Source of the DNA: Rubrivivax sp.
GTDB taxonomy: Bacteria > Pseudomonadota > Gammaproteobacteria > Burkholderiales > Burkholderiaceae_C
Assembly: GCA_022843905.1 (NCBI GenBank)
Contig: JALHMT010000004.1
Location: forward strand, 67,205 to 131,204
DNA: 64,000 nt
Direction of reading: 5' to 3'
This document shows positions 38,601 through 47,017 of the stretch, in pieces (positions within the stretch are counted from its first letter, which is position 1; every line of letters starts with the position of its first letter). The notes beneath the pieces are model-generated. The model was not told the DNA's origin. It searched no databases and saw nothing but the letters and a program-made list of their open reading frames with translations. The translations under genes were made by a program, and so were the position numbers.

Positions 38601-38954
38601 GCCGCCCTCGTCGTGCACGCGCCGCATGGACAGGCTGAACCACTTCTCCTGCCCCGATCCGTCGACCAGCCGGTGGCGCATGGTGTCGACCTCGCAGCTG
38701 GGGGCGGTCAAGGACGGCAGCGACTCGCGCTGCGCCCGGTTGGCGTCTCGATCGGCCAAAGGTTGCAGGTCCAGCGGGTCGGTGCCGAGGAGCGCCGCGC
38801 GCGGGCGGCCGGCAAAGGCGACGAAGGCCTCGTTGACGTCGACCAGGCGGAAGCCGCCATCCTGCAATGCCGACGGGTACGGCGACTGCCACAGTGTCTG
38901 CAGCAGCGGGCCGTCGGGCGATCGCGCAAGCTTTGCGGGGTCGGGTCGGCTCAC
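35649..38954 (-). CDS. Multi-PAS sensor histidine kinase (HisKA_2 type)
   Basis: A 1101-residue cytoplasmic kinase with no obvious membrane helix. Roughly six to seven PAS/PAC repeats fill residues 20-880 (recurrent MRRVHDEGGRALWLSVLQDM, SGRRWVLTRVEP and RDGRLLWVQVAVRP segments). The C-terminal kinase part has the H-box EVHHRIKNNLQGV (about 898-910) typical of HisKA_2 kinases and an N-box NELLTNAVKHS. The G-boxes are divergent (IANAG), as often in this class. Kinases of this class commonly pair with ANTAR regulators, as here. It begins 16 bases after the HDOD gene. Confidence 0.92.
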   Translation of the reverse strand: MSRPDPAKLARSPDGPLLQTLWQSPYPSALQDGGFRLVDVNEAFVAFAGRPRAALLGTDPLDLQPLADRDANRAQRESLPSLTAPSCEVDTMRHRLVDGSGQEKWFSLSMRRVHDEGGRALWLSVLQDMTAEVGARDEGRRAQDELALWFELCGSGMLVFDETGAVVRTNPVFESLVGRALMTLEEADPVLQALLGWPPVRGEAPASRQNGERLATFTSPDGRTRRLAARVRELPGDGRGHRFMAVLEDRSAEEERDLARREIEVLMDTASIGVATFDPVRGWLLPAPPSDRRSAPGKRGLQGINRDLVEKSSLPEYERLQSALRRRERVEVRYAVNHPESGRRWVLTRVEPARSADGQVTTSVVTLDITEQEQARQRNEQLLRELTTILDGSTAGIAYLRGNVLVRCNRRFERMLGFAAGEVAGATLREAFGRRLDADALLPAVVEALGQGRPHESEWPVAVGASAAPVWYSLSVRRAEQGGGEPEAVAVLTDISRLKAQQRELESVLRERELMFSLSEVGIAYMRGSRIERANLAMGELTGYAAPELSALDGVELYESARACIDFEAAVAEGLRLAGRFVGERRLRRRDGRLLWVQVAVRPVDENDAAAGVIASFVDVDERHRARETLQMQAERTRAILDSVLVGIVTVSSEGIDWMNRSARRMFGGELADFVGEDISVVATSERDHPLRMSRDYFDRLHEGQAETFECRLQARDGRQFWVVGNVVVTGHPSAGPQLTFALLDIERRRQAEVSIAQAQASLQRVIETAPLAIALFDARSLRVLQLNQMASAFFHGDIGAMQGRALDECVPPVRVSQLRGWLEAAALTPEVLRREWRDEADPAAPRVWDTRVVALAATGSAAAQVLLVASDVTEQRAADQARLQAAIAQRELLVREVHHRIKNNLQGVAGLLQQNASRHPELAVLLTEAVSQVQAIAQVYGLQVGGDGPLVLPRVLETIAMSVQRTFGRSIAVTTRPGDADDLILPEAEAIPVALTLNELLTNAVKHSAGGAVRCDVRASEAGATLQIANAGLLPAGFNLQQVAGGVSGLGLVKALLPRRSATLNLSQEGGEVVATIELREPGVRRRASSRAAAAGFATE

Positions 38955-38970
38955 CAGGGAAAGGAGGGGG

Positions 38971-40176
38971 TCAGGCGTCGAGTTGTTGCGCGGCCCGCCA
39001 GGCGGCCAGCAGCGCGCGGTTGATCTCGCCTTGCGTCAGCATCAATCGTTCGGCGAGTTCCCTCACATCGTACGCCGAGCCGAGTTCGATGGCGCGCACC
39101 AGTTCCAGGTAGGGTGCAAAAGGTCCGTCGCCGGAGCCCAGGGCCTGGCGCACCCGCTCGGGTACCGGCACGCTGCGCAGCAGTTCGTCGAAGGGCTGCT
39201 TGAGCATGCGGTCGAGCAGCGAGAACACGCCGCAGATGAACATCTCGCCGCGCATCTCGGCGTCGCCTGCGGAACGCGCCAGTTCTTCCATCAGCAGGCC
39301 GCGGCGCACCGCGGCGTACATCACCGGCTTGACGTTGACGTCCTTGCTGGACGACGCCAGCAGCAGCGCCAGCCAGCGCTTGAGCTTCTGGTAGCCCAGC
39401 AGCATCAGCGCGTGACGGAAGGAGTTGATCTCCACCGACAGGCCGAACGCCGCCGAGTTCAGGTAGCGCATCAGCCGGAAGGCCAGCGACGGATCGCCCT
39501 TGAGCGTGGCTTCAAGGCGCTCCAGCGGTTCTTCGCGATCGACCCGGTTGATCAACTCCAGCACCACCTGCATGTCCTGCGTGACCTTGTTGCGCCCGGT
39601 GGCGGCGGGCACCGGATCTTCCAGCGGCCAGCCCAGGGCGGCAATGCTGCCCTGCTTGACGGCCGCTTCGACCTCGGCGCCGGTGCGCACGCCGGCCGTG
39701 ACGGTCTTCAGCCGGGGCCGCGCCGGTGGGATGGCGTCGCCGACTTCCAGCACCAGCACGCCGAAGCAGGCCAGCAGGGCCGGGCTCATCTCCGGGTTCA
39801 GCCGCCCCTTGATCCACAACGAGCCGCCGGCCTGGTGATGCGCCTGGGCCTCGGCCGCGACCTCGGGGTCGGCCAGCATGAAGGCCGGCACTTCGACCGC
39901 GAAGGAGGCCGACGGGCGTGCCGCCAGCATGCCGCGCACCGCCGACTCGCCCACCAGATTGAGCACCACCGTGCCCGGAGGGATCGCCGCCGCGCCTGTG
40001 ACGGGCTCGACCGCCGGCCACACCTCGCCCAGCGCGGCCAGCAGCGCCGCAGCGTCGAGCGGCGCCTCCGGCCGATCGGGAAACACCGTGACGCGAGTGC
40101 CGACGACGCTGCGCTGCGCGTCGATGACCGGCGAGCAGCCCAACGCGAGCTGGCTGAGGACGGGGTGGTCTTGCAT
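38971..40176 (-). CDS. HDOD-domain signalling protein (degenerate EAL-HDOD)
   Basis: A 401-residue YuxH-like protein. The N-terminal half (about 10-190) looks like an EAL domain lacking the catalytic EAL and DDFGTG motifs. The C-terminal half (about 195-390) is an HDOD domain with DPSLAFRLMRYLNSAAFG and ALMLLGYQKLKRWLALLL. HDOD proteins link c-di-GMP and chemotaxis/motility regulation in several proteobacteria; no enzyme activity is expected. It lies 71 bases after flgL in the same direction. Confidence 0.88.
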   Translation of the reverse strand: MQDHPVLSQLALGCSPVIDAQRSVVGTRVTVFPDRPEAPLDAAALLAALGEVWPAVEPVTGAAAIPPGTVVLNLVGESAVRGMLAARPSASFAVEVPAFMLADPEVAAEAQAHHQAGGSLWIKGRLNPEMSPALLACFGVLVLEVGDAIPPARPRLKTVTAGVRTGAEVEAAVKQGSIAALGWPLEDPVPAATGRNKVTQDMQVVLELINRVDREEPLERLEATLKGDPSLAFRLMRYLNSAAFGLSVEINSFRHALMLLGYQKLKRWLALLLASSSKDVNVKPVMYAAVRRGLLMEELARSAGDAEMRGEMFICGVFSLLDRMLKQPFDELLRSVPVPERVRQALGSGDGPFAPYLELVRAIELGSAYDVRELAERLMLTQGEINRALLAAWRAAQQLDA

Positions 40177-40247
40177 GGGGTACGGTCCCTTCTTGTCGTG
40201 CGGGTGGTGCGGTCGGCGCTGCGCTGCGGCTGGGCGGACGGCCCGGC

Positions 40248-41177
40248 TCAGCCCTGCAGGTAGTCGAACAGCGACAGGCGCTGCACCATGGAATAGGTCT
40301 TCAGGGCGGCGTCGTAGCCGGTCTGCTTGCTCTGGAAGTCGGAGATGGCCTGAACCATGTCCAGATCCTCGGCGGTGGAGCGGTCGGCCTGGGCGCCCAG
40401 CTTGATCTGGCCGAGCCGTTCTTCCATCGAATCGGCCCGGTTCAGGGCCTCGCCGGCGCGCGCGCGCCAGCCCAGCACGTTGCCGATCGACGCATCGACA
40501 CCGGCCAGCGCCCCGTGCACGGCGGCGATGACGTCGGTATTGCTCAGCGCCGGGTTCTCGAGTTGCGCGATGACGGTGTCCAGCACGTTGAAGAGCGACA
40601 CGTCGGGCGCGGCGGTCAGCGGATTGGGCGCCTTCAGCCAGGCCGCGCTGCCGTCCAGCGACAGCGGCAGCGGGTCGTCGGTGGCAGCGCGCAGCACGCC
40701 CGTGGTGCCATTGAACGTCACCCCGGTGGGTCCGTCCAGGAAAGGCGCCGTCGAACTGCCCTGGCCGCCGAACAGGAAGCCGCCTGCACCATCGCTGCGG
40801 TTGGCCACCGAGAGCAACTGCGTGCGCAGGCCGCGGATCGCCACCGCGACGGTGGCCCGCTCCGCATCGGAATAGCTGGCGTTGCCGGCGCTGACGATCA
40901 GCTCGCGCGACTGCTGCAGCAGGTCACCGGCATCGCCCAGGGCCACCTCGGTCTGCATCATGGCCGAACGGCTGGCGTCCAGCGCACGCACGTTGGCCTC
41001 GGTGCGATTGACCATCGCCAGCGCGCGCTCGGCGCGCGCCGCCGCGGTGGGGTCGTCGCTGGGCCGGATCACGCGCTTGCCGCCGGTCAGACGCTCCTGC
41101 GCGTCGCTGAGCTGCTCCTGCCGCCGCTGCAGGTTGCCCAGCGAGGAGTCGAAGGCAAAGGCCGAGGTGATGCGCAT
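40248..41177 (-). CDS. flgL: Flagellar hook-associated protein 3 (FlgL)
   Basis: The 309-residue hook-filament junction protein lies outside the cell between FlgK and the filament. The flagellin-like N-terminus MRITSAFAFDSSLGNLQRRQ and RLTGGKRVIRPSDDPTAAAR are clear, and the C-terminal coil VQAISDFQSKQTGYDAALKT matches. It is secreted by the flagellar type III system without a cleaved signal. It lies 39 bases after flgK. Confidence 0.94.
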   Translation of the reverse strand: MRITSAFAFDSSLGNLQRRQEQLSDAQERLTGGKRVIRPSDDPTAAARAERALAMVNRTEANVRALDASRSAMMQTEVALGDAGDLLQQSRELIVSAGNASYSDAERATVAVAIRGLRTQLLSVANRSDGAGGFLFGGQGSSTAPFLDGPTGVTFNGTTGVLRAATDDPLPLSLDGSAAWLKAPNPLTAAPDVSLFNVLDTVIAQLENPALSNTDVIAAVHGALAGVDASIGNVLGWRARAGEALNRADSMEERLGQIKLGAQADRSTAEDLDMVQAISDFQSKQTGYDAALKTYSMVQRLSLFDYLQG

Positions 41178-41216
41178 GGCGTGGGGCTCCTTCAGGGGGC
41201 GGGCTCAGCGTCGCGA

Positions 41217-43193
41217 TCAGACGCCTGCCGTCGACAGCAGGGTCTCGAAGACCGACTGCGCGATCTGCAGCACCTTGGCTGCGGCCTGGTAGCTCTGCTG
41301 GAACTGGATCAGGCGGGCGGCTTCCTCGTCGAGGTTGACGCCCGATTCGTTGGAGCGGGCGCGTTCGGCCTGGTCGGCCATCGCGGCCGAGATCGTCGAG
41401 GTCGAGCGTGCGCCCTGCACGCGCACGCCCACGTCGGCCATCGCTGCCGCGTAGGCATCGGTGGCGGTGAGGCCGCCGGAGATGAGTTCGTCCCGCAACA
41501 GCGACAGCGACAACGCGTTGCCGTTGTTCTGCGCGAAGTTGACGGCGCTGGCCGGCTCGATGCGCAGCATGTCGCCCGTCCTCGGCACGCCGCGCAGGGT
41601 CAGCGCGAAGCCGTTCATGTCGGCCGGGTCGGGCGGGATCGGCTGCCCGGGCTGCCAGGGCGCGGGCGCAGCGTTGGGGCTGCCGACGTCGCCGTTGGCG
41701 TCGGTCCAGGTCCAGGTGTAGTTGCCGAGGTCGTCGGTGAAGTCGATGCGCACGCCCAGCATCGGGTTGATGGGCGTCTGCAGCATGCGCAGGTTGTCGA
41801 TGCTGACGGTGCCCGTCGGCGTCGGGAAGGCCGTGGCCACCAGCGGCGAGGCGGCGGCGATGTCGCGCACGTCGTCCAGCAGCGAAGCCATGCCGCGGCC
41901 GGCACGCGACACCGGCTGCAGCACGAAACGGTCCCCCGGCACCGGGTCGAAGCCCGACACGGCTTCGACGCTGAAACCGTCGATCGACTGCCCCGGCAGC
42001 AGAGGCTGCCAGTCGCCGGGCTGGGGATCGGGCATGCGGGCGATCGACCAGCTGCTGTCGGCCTCGACCCGCAGCGCGTAGTCGGTGGCCACGAGTTTCG
42101 AAGACTCGCCCGGGGTTCTCGTGATGAGCAGATCGCCCACCAGCTGACCGTTGACGTTGCGTGCGTTCGCGGCATGCGCCACCGAGCGAGTCTCGCCCAG
42201 CTTGAAGAAGGGCTCCACCGGCACGCTGCCGAAGGGCGAATACAGGTTCATGCCCAGCATCTGCTGGGTGTTGGCCGCACCCGCCACCGACGCTGCGAGC
42301 TGACCGACCAGGTTGCGGCCATCGACCAGGTGGTCGTTCTGGAAGCGCATCAGGCCGACGATGGCGCCACCGCCCAGCGTCTCGGCGGGAATCGGCCGGT
42401 CGGTACGACCGTCGCGGAAGCCCACCGCGGCGCGCGACGGGTCCTCCGGATCCTGCAGCATGCGCAGCTCTTCGGTCAGGGTGGCCAGCACGATGCGGTA
42501 GCCGCCCCCGATGAAGACCGACACCGAGCCGTCGTCGGCCGGCACCGTGGTCACCTGCACGATCGAGTTGAGCTTGGCGACCAGGCGATCACGCTCGTCG
42601 AAGAGGTCGTTGGCCGGCTGGCCCAGGCCCGACAAGGTGGCGATCTTGCCGTTGGCCTCTGCGATGTTCTTGGCCAGCATGTTCACCTCGGCCACCTGGG
42701 TCGAGATGTCGGAGGTGACGTTGCGCTGCAGCGTCTCGAGCTGCGTGTCCAGGTGCGCGAAGCGGTTGGCCATCTCCTCGGCACGTGCCAGCACCACTTC
42801 GCGCGTGCTGCTGTCGGCGGGTCGGCTGGCCAGGTCGACCATGGCGTTCAGGAACTGTCCGATGCTGTTGCCCAGCCCCTGCTCGCCCGGCTTGAACAGC
42901 AGCTCCAGCTTCTCGAGCATGGAGAGCTGGGCCGAGTCCATCTGCGCCACCGAATTGGCGGCCACCGCCTCGCGCGTCAGGAAGGCGTTGTGGATGCGGG
43001 AAACCGTCGAGACGTCCACGCCCTTGCCGAAGAAGCCCGCACCGGTGAACTGGCCCTGGGCGGTCGCCAGTTCGGTCTTCTGCCGTGAATAGCCCTCGAC
43101 GTGAGCGTTGGCGATGTTGTGGCTGGTGGTCTGCATCTGGGCATAGCTGGCGGCCATGCTCTTGATGCCGATGGACATGAGTGCCCCTGCCAT
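41217..43193 (-). CDS. flgK: Flagellar hook-associated protein 1 (FlgK)
   Basis: The 658-residue first hook-filament junction protein. The N-terminus has SYAQMQTTSHNIANAHVEGY and the C-terminus GVNLDEEAARLIQFQQSYQA, as in FlgK. ATG 43193 is preceded by GGGAG at suitable distance; an in-frame ATG at 43178 starts at MSIGIKSM and is the alternative. It lies 22 bases after flgJ. Confidence 0.95.
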   Translation of the reverse strand: MAGALMSIGIKSMAASYAQMQTTSHNIANAHVEGYSRQKTELATAQGQFTGAGFFGKGVDVSTVSRIHNAFLTREAVAANSVAQMDSAQLSMLEKLELLFKPGEQGLGNSIGQFLNAMVDLASRPADSSTREVVLARAEEMANRFAHLDTQLETLQRNVTSDISTQVAEVNMLAKNIAEANGKIATLSGLGQPANDLFDERDRLVAKLNSIVQVTTVPADDGSVSVFIGGGYRIVLATLTEELRMLQDPEDPSRAAVGFRDGRTDRPIPAETLGGGAIVGLMRFQNDHLVDGRNLVGQLAASVAGAANTQQMLGMNLYSPFGSVPVEPFFKLGETRSVAHAANARNVNGQLVGDLLITRTPGESSKLVATDYALRVEADSSWSIARMPDPQPGDWQPLLPGQSIDGFSVEAVSGFDPVPGDRFVLQPVSRAGRGMASLLDDVRDIAAASPLVATAFPTPTGTVSIDNLRMLQTPINPMLGVRIDFTDDLGNYTWTWTDANGDVGSPNAAPAPWQPGQPIPPDPADMNGFALTLRGVPRTGDMLRIEPASAVNFAQNNGNALSLSLLRDELISGGLTATDAYAAAMADVGVRVQGARSTSTISAAMADQAERARSNESGVNLDEEAARLIQFQQSYQAAAKVLQIAQSVFETLLSTAGV

Positions 43194-43215
43194 CTCTTCT
43201 CCCTGCGCCGGGCCG

Positions 43216-44091
43216 TCAGGCCAGCGAACGCTGCAGGCGCAGCGTGGTGTTGATGACGCGCGTCAGCTTGTCGGCGTAGGCCGGATCGGTGGCATAGCCG
43301 GCCTTCTGCAGGCCGCGCGCGAAGCCGGCAGCGCTGTCGGCGTCGGCCATCACGCGCTGGTAGCGCGGGCTGTTGCTGATCAGCCTGGCGTAGTCGGCGA
43401 AGGACTCGGCATAGCTCGAATAGGCGCGGAACTTCGCCGTCACCGTCTGCGCCCTGCCGTTGATGTATTCGGTGGTCCGGATCTCGGCCACCGGGCCCTT
43501 CCAGTTCGGCCCGGCCTTGATGCCGAAGAGGTTGAACGAGGTCGAGCCGTCGCCGTGGCGGATTTCCTTGCGCCCCCAGCCGGTCTCCAGCGCTGCCTGC
43601 GAGACCATGAAGGCCGCGGGTATGCCGGTGGTCTTCTCCGCCTGTCGCGCCGCCTCGGTGTGCTGCTGCACGAAGCCGGCCGCGCCGGTCTGCGGAATCG
43701 CGGTGGGCTTGTTCAGGCGTTCCAGCGGCAGCACCGTGGGGTTGGCCGCGGCCTTCGAGGGGATCGGCCCTGGACTGAGGCCCATCTGCCGCTCAAGGTG
43801 CCTCATGACGGCGTCGGACAGGCCGCCGGGCAGTCCGGTCATCTTCTGCGACAGCTGCGCGTCCAGCATCTCGGTGCCCATGCGCGAGCCTTCGTTGTCC
43901 AGCGCACCGGTGTTCAGGGTCGATGCGCGCATGCTCTTGAGCATCTCGCCCATGAACAGCGCTTCGAACTGCTTGGCGACTTCCCGCGCCGCGCCCTTGG
44001 GGTCGGCACCGGCCTTGCTGCGCAGCGCATCCAGCGACCGCGCGTCGATCGCGAGCCCTGGCCCTTGGGAAGAAGTGGGAATCGCCGCCAT
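43216..44091 (-). CDS. flgJ: Flagellar rod assembly protein / muramidase
   Basis: This 291-residue bifunctional periplasmic protein has an N-terminal rod-capping domain (FEALFMGEMLKSMRAST, LDAQLSQKMTG) and a C-terminal glucosaminidase domain (SQAALETGWGRKEIR, NLFGIKAGPNWKG) with the catalytic Glu in ALETGWG. It opens the peptidoglycan for the rod. ATG 44091 gives the normal N-terminus. The frame is open upstream through a 42-bp tandem repeat (14 residues per unit), so a longer start cannot be excluded on frame alone. Confidence 0.94.
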   Translation of the reverse strand: MAAIPTSSQGPGLAIDARSLDALRSKAGADPKGAAREVAKQFEALFMGEMLKSMRASTLNTGALDNEGSRMGTEMLDAQLSQKMTGLPGGLSDAVMRHLERQMGLSPGPIPSKAAANPTVLPLERLNKPTAIPQTGAAGFVQQHTEAARQAEKTTGIPAAFMVSQAALETGWGRKEIRHGDGSTSFNLFGIKAGPNWKGPVAEIRTTEYINGRAQTVTAKFRAYSSYAESFADYARLISNSPRYQRVMADADSAAGFARGLQKAGYATDPAYADKLTRVINTTLRLQRSLA

Positions 44092-44100
44092 TTCAAGCTC

Positions 44101-44217
44101 CGAACCAGCCAAGCGCCGCAGGCGCAAGCCCCACGAAGGCACCGAGCCAGCAACGCGCCGCAGGCGCAAGCGCCATGAAGGCACCGAGCCAGCAACGCGC
44201 CGCAGGCGCAAGCGCCC
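44101..44217. repeat. 42-bp tandem repeat, about 2.8 copies
   Basis: Units 44101-44142, 44143-44184 and the partial 44185-44217 share CGCCGCAGGCGCAAG and CGA(A/G)CCAGC(C/A)A; the second and third units are nearly identical. The unit is a multiple of three and, on the minus strand, stays open in frame with flgJ, encoding repeats of LRRVAGSVPSW type. It lies directly upstream of flgJ and next to repeat copy B. Confidence 0.85.
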
Positions 44218-44226
44218 CTCCAGCGA

Positions 44227-44277
44227 ACGCCGCGGATCCGGCTCCGCCGGTCCGCCGGCGTTGCCCCCTTGAGGGGG
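44227..44277. repeat. GC-rich intergenic repeat, copy B (flgI-flgJ gap)
   Basis: ACGCCGCGGATCCGGCTCCG and what follows match copy A (11867-11915) at most positions, including the GCCCCCTTGAGGGGG hairpin. It lies between the flgI stop and the tandem repeat before flgJ. Confidence 0.7.
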
Positions 44278-44301
44278 CGCGCGAAGCGCGTAGGGGGTGG
44301 T

Positions 44302-45444
44302 TCATATCACTTCGATTTCCGCATGCAGCGCACCAGCACTCTTCATGGCCTGAAGAATCGCCAGCAGGTCCTGCGGCGTCGCACCCAGCGCATTGAGGGC
44401 CTTCACCACGTCGGCCAGCTTGGTGCCGGCGGGCATGTTGATGAGCGCCCCACCCTGCTGCGTGATGGAGATGTCGCTCTTTTCACCGGCCACCGTCTGG
44501 CCCTGCGAGAACGGTGCCGGTTGGCTGACCGTGGGCGTCGTGCTGATGGTCACCGACAGGCTGCCGTGCGCCACCGCGCAGGGCCCCAGCGTGACGGACT
44601 CGTTCAGCACCACCGAGCCGGTGCGCGCGTTCAGCACGATGCGGGCGCCCGGCGTGCTCATCGCGATGGGCATGTTCTCGATGTCGGCCATGAAGTCGAC
44701 CCGGTCCGTGCCCGGCGGCAGCTTCACGCGCACCACGCGCGCGTTCAAGGGCGTGGCCACACCATCGCCCTTGAGCTCGTTGATGGCCCGTGCCACGGCC
44801 CGTGCCGTCTGGTAGTCGCTCGAATTCAGGTCGAGCTGAAGACTGTCGCCCTGCTGCAGTGGCGTGGGCACCGAGCGCTCGACGCTGGCGCCGTCGGGAA
44901 TCCGGCCGGCCGACAGGTGGTTGATCTGCACCTTGGAGCCGCCGGCCGAAGCGCCGGCGCCGCCGACGATCAGGTTGCCCTGCGCCATGGCGTAGATCTG
45001 GCCGTCGGCACCCTTCAGGGGCGTCGCGATCAGCGTGCCGCCGCGCAGGCTCTTGGCGTTGCCCAGCGACGAGACGGCGATGTCCAGCGTCTGCCCGGGC
45101 TGGGCGAAGGCCGGCAGCTGAGCCGTCACCATCACCGCCGCGACGTTCTTCACCTGCATCGCCGTCCCGGCCGGGATGGTGACGCCCATCTGCTGGAGCA
45201 TGGCGTTCAGGCTCTGGCTGGTGAAGGGGGCCTGGGTGGTCTGGTCGCCGGTGCCGTCCAGGCCCACCACCAGGCCGTAGCCGACCAGCGAATTGCTGCG
45301 CACGCCCTGCACCGAGGCGAGTTCCTTGATGCGCTTGGCGGCATGCGCAGGCAGGGGCCACCACAGGGCTGACGAGGCGGCCAGCGAGGCGGCCAGCACC
45401 AGCCATCGCAGCCGGCGTTCGAAGGAGGACTTTGCCATGGTCAT
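44302..45444 (-). CDS. flgI: Flagellar P-ring protein
   Basis: A 380-residue periplasmic protein forming the P-ring bushing around the rod. The N-terminal signal peptide (WLVLAASLAASSALWW...PAHA) is cleaved before AKRIKELASVQGVRSNSLVG, the family start of the mature protein; GDQTTQAPFTSQSLNAML and GTLIATPLKGADGQIYA follow. The start shares one base with the flgH stop. Confidence 0.97.
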   Translation of the reverse strand: MTMAKSSFERRLRWLVLAASLAASSALWWPLPAHAAKRIKELASVQGVRSNSLVGYGLVVGLDGTGDQTTQAPFTSQSLNAMLQQMGVTIPAGTAMQVKNVAAVMVTAQLPAFAQPGQTLDIAVSSLGNAKSLRGGTLIATPLKGADGQIYAMAQGNLIVGGAGASAGGSKVQINHLSAGRIPDGASVERSVPTPLQQGDSLQLDLNSSDYQTARAVARAINELKGDGVATPLNARVVRVKLPPGTDRVDFMADIENMPIAMSTPGARIVLNARTGSVVLNESVTLGPCAVAHGSLSVTISTTPTVSQPAPFSQGQTVAGEKSDISITQQGGALINMPAGTKLADVVKALNALGATPQDLLAILQAMKSAGALHAEIEVI

Positions 45445-46133
45445 CAGATGGGGAGCACGCTGAGGAACACGCGCGACAGCCAGCCCATCACCTGGGCCTC
45501 GGCCTGCGCGCCACGGCCCCGGTGCTCCACGCGCACGTTGGCGATCTGCGCGCTGGGCACGCTGTTGCCGGGCTGGATGGCCCGCGGGTCGACCTGGCCG
45601 GTGAAGCGCAGCACGTCGACGTTGTTGTTGACGCCGATCTGCTTCTCGCCGGCGATGATGAGGTGCCCGTTGGGCAGCACCTCGCGGACCACGGCGGTGA
45701 TGGTGCCCGCGAAGTCGTTGCTGCTCTCGGTGGCGCCCTTGCCGGCGAACTTGCTCCCCGACGAACCCCCGAACGTGGTCCGCCCGGGCAGCAGCGAGTT
45801 GGCCGACACGCCTGGTACGGCGGTGATCGCGGCGTTGACACTGCCGCTCTTGTCCACGCTGCTGGTGCTCTTCTGGCTGGCGCTGATCTTCTCGACGATG
45901 GCCACCGTCAGGGTGTCGCCCACCACGCGTGCGCGGTGGTCTTCGAACAGCGGGCGGAAGGTGGCGGGCTGGAACAGTGAACCGCTGGCGACGTCCGACA
46001 GCGGCGCGGCCGGCGCCGCCAGGGGCGTGGGTACATCGTCGATCTGCACGCGCGGGTACAGGTAGGAGCAGCCCGACACCAGCGCCAGGGCGGCAGCGAG
46101 AGCGCTTCGCAGCAGGAAACGGGTGGCGCGCAT
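45444..46133 (-). CDS. flgH: Flagellar L-ring lipoprotein
   Basis: A 229-residue outer-membrane lipoprotein forming the L-ring. A lipoprotein signal ends in LVSGC with Cys22. The mature part has GSLFQPATFRPLFEDHRARV and the C-terminal VMGWLSRVFLSVLP. Its start shares one base with the flgG stop. Confidence 0.96.
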   Translation of the reverse strand: MRATRFLLRSALAAALALVSGCSYLYPRVQIDDVPTPLAAPAAPLSDVASGSLFQPATFRPLFEDHRARVVGDTLTVAIVEKISASQKSTSSVDKSGSVNAAITAVPGVSANSLLPGRTTFGGSSGSKFAGKGATESSNDFAGTITAVVREVLPNGHLIIAGEKQIGVNNNVDVLRFTGQVDPRAIQPGNSVPSAQIANVRVEHRGRGAQAEAQVMGWLSRVFLSVLPI

Positions 46134-46915
46134 CAGAGCTGCCCCAGCCGCTGCAGCATCTGGTCGGAGGTCTGGATGGCCTTGGAGTTCAGCTCGTAGG
46201 CGCGCTGCGTGGCGATCATGGCCACCAGCTCCTCGACCACGTTGACGTTGCTGCCTTCCAGGAAGCCCTGCTGCAGGCTGCCCAGGCCGTTGGCGCCCGG
46301 GGCGCCGGCGTTGGGGCCGCCGGAGGCGGCCGTCTCGGCGAACAGGTTGCCGCCGCGAGGATCCAGGCCCGCCGGATTCGCGAAGCCGGCCAGCTGCAGC
46401 TGCCCCACGGCCTGCGGCGCGGCCTGGGCCGGCAAGGTCACGTTGACGGTGCCGTCCTGCGCAATGGAGATGCCGGTGGCATTGGCCGGGATCGTGATGC
46501 CGGGCAGCACCGGGTAGCCGGCCGAGGTGACGAGCTGGCCGTTGGCGTCCGTCTGGAACGAGCCGTCGCGGGTGTAGCCCACCGTGCCGTCGGGCAACTG
46601 CACCTGGAAGAAGCCGCCGCCCTTGACCGCCAGGTCCAGCGGGTTGGTGGTCTGCTGCAGCGTGCCCTGACCGAAGTTGCGCGTGGAAGCCGACACGCGA
46701 GTGCCCAGGCCCACCTGCAGGCCGGTGGGCAGCACGGCGGCTTCACCGTTGGCGGCGCCGGCCGGGCGCAGGCTCTGGTACATCAGGTCCTCGAAGACCA
46801 CGCCGCCGCGCTTGAAGCCGTTGGTGGCCACGTTGGCCAGGTTGTTGGAGATGGTGTCCAGCTTGGTCTGCTGGCCTTCCATGCCGGTCTTGGCGACCCA
46901 CAGGGAACGGATCAT
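46133..46915 (-). CDS. flgG: Flagellar distal rod protein FlgG
   Basis: A 260-residue distal rod protein. [20 protein letters not shown] and [20 protein letters not shown] at the N-terminus and [20 protein letters not shown] at the C-terminus are diagnostic. It is separated from flgF by 146 bases containing a strong hairpin with a T-tract. Confidence 0.97.
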   Translation of the reverse strand: MIRSLWVAKTGMEGQQTKLDTISNNLANVATNGFKRGGVVFEDLMYQSLRPAGAANGEAAVLPTGLQVGLGTRVSASTRNFGQGTLQQTTNPLDLAVKGGGFFQVQLPDGTVGYTRDGSFQTDANGQLVTSAGYPVLPGITIPANATGISIAQDGTVNVTLPAQAAPQAVGQLQLAGFANPAGLDPRGGNLFAETAASGGPNAGAPGANGLGSLQQGFLEGSNVNVVEELVAMIATQRAYELNSKAIQTSDQMLQRLGQL

Positions 46916-46980
46916 GGGGTGGACTCCCGCTTGTTCGCTTGGCGACGATCTTCGCCGCCCCTTGAGGGTCGCGAGCCTCG

Positions 46981-47004
46981 AAAAAGAGGCCGCTTCCGCG
47001 GCCT
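46981..47004 (-). terminator. Intrinsic terminator between flgF and flgG
   Basis: On the minus strand AGGCCGC-GGAA-GCGGCCT (47004-46987) is followed by CTCTTTTT... (A-run at 46981-46985 on the plus strand). A 7-bp GC-only stem plus T-tract is a standard rho-independent terminator, placed inside the flg operon. Confidence 0.65.
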
Positions 47005-47017
47005 ACAAGAAGCAACG

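Noticed and set aside
35610..39023. Plus-strand open frame of 1137 codons
   Set aside because: Antisense to the multi-PAS kinase; no domain, no sensible start site, same shadow composition.
40515..43088. Plus-strand open frame of 857 codons
   Set aside because: Antisense to flgK and flgL, whose identity is certain.
44101..44217. CRISPR array
   Set aside because: The 42-bp units are contiguous tandem copies without unique spacers.
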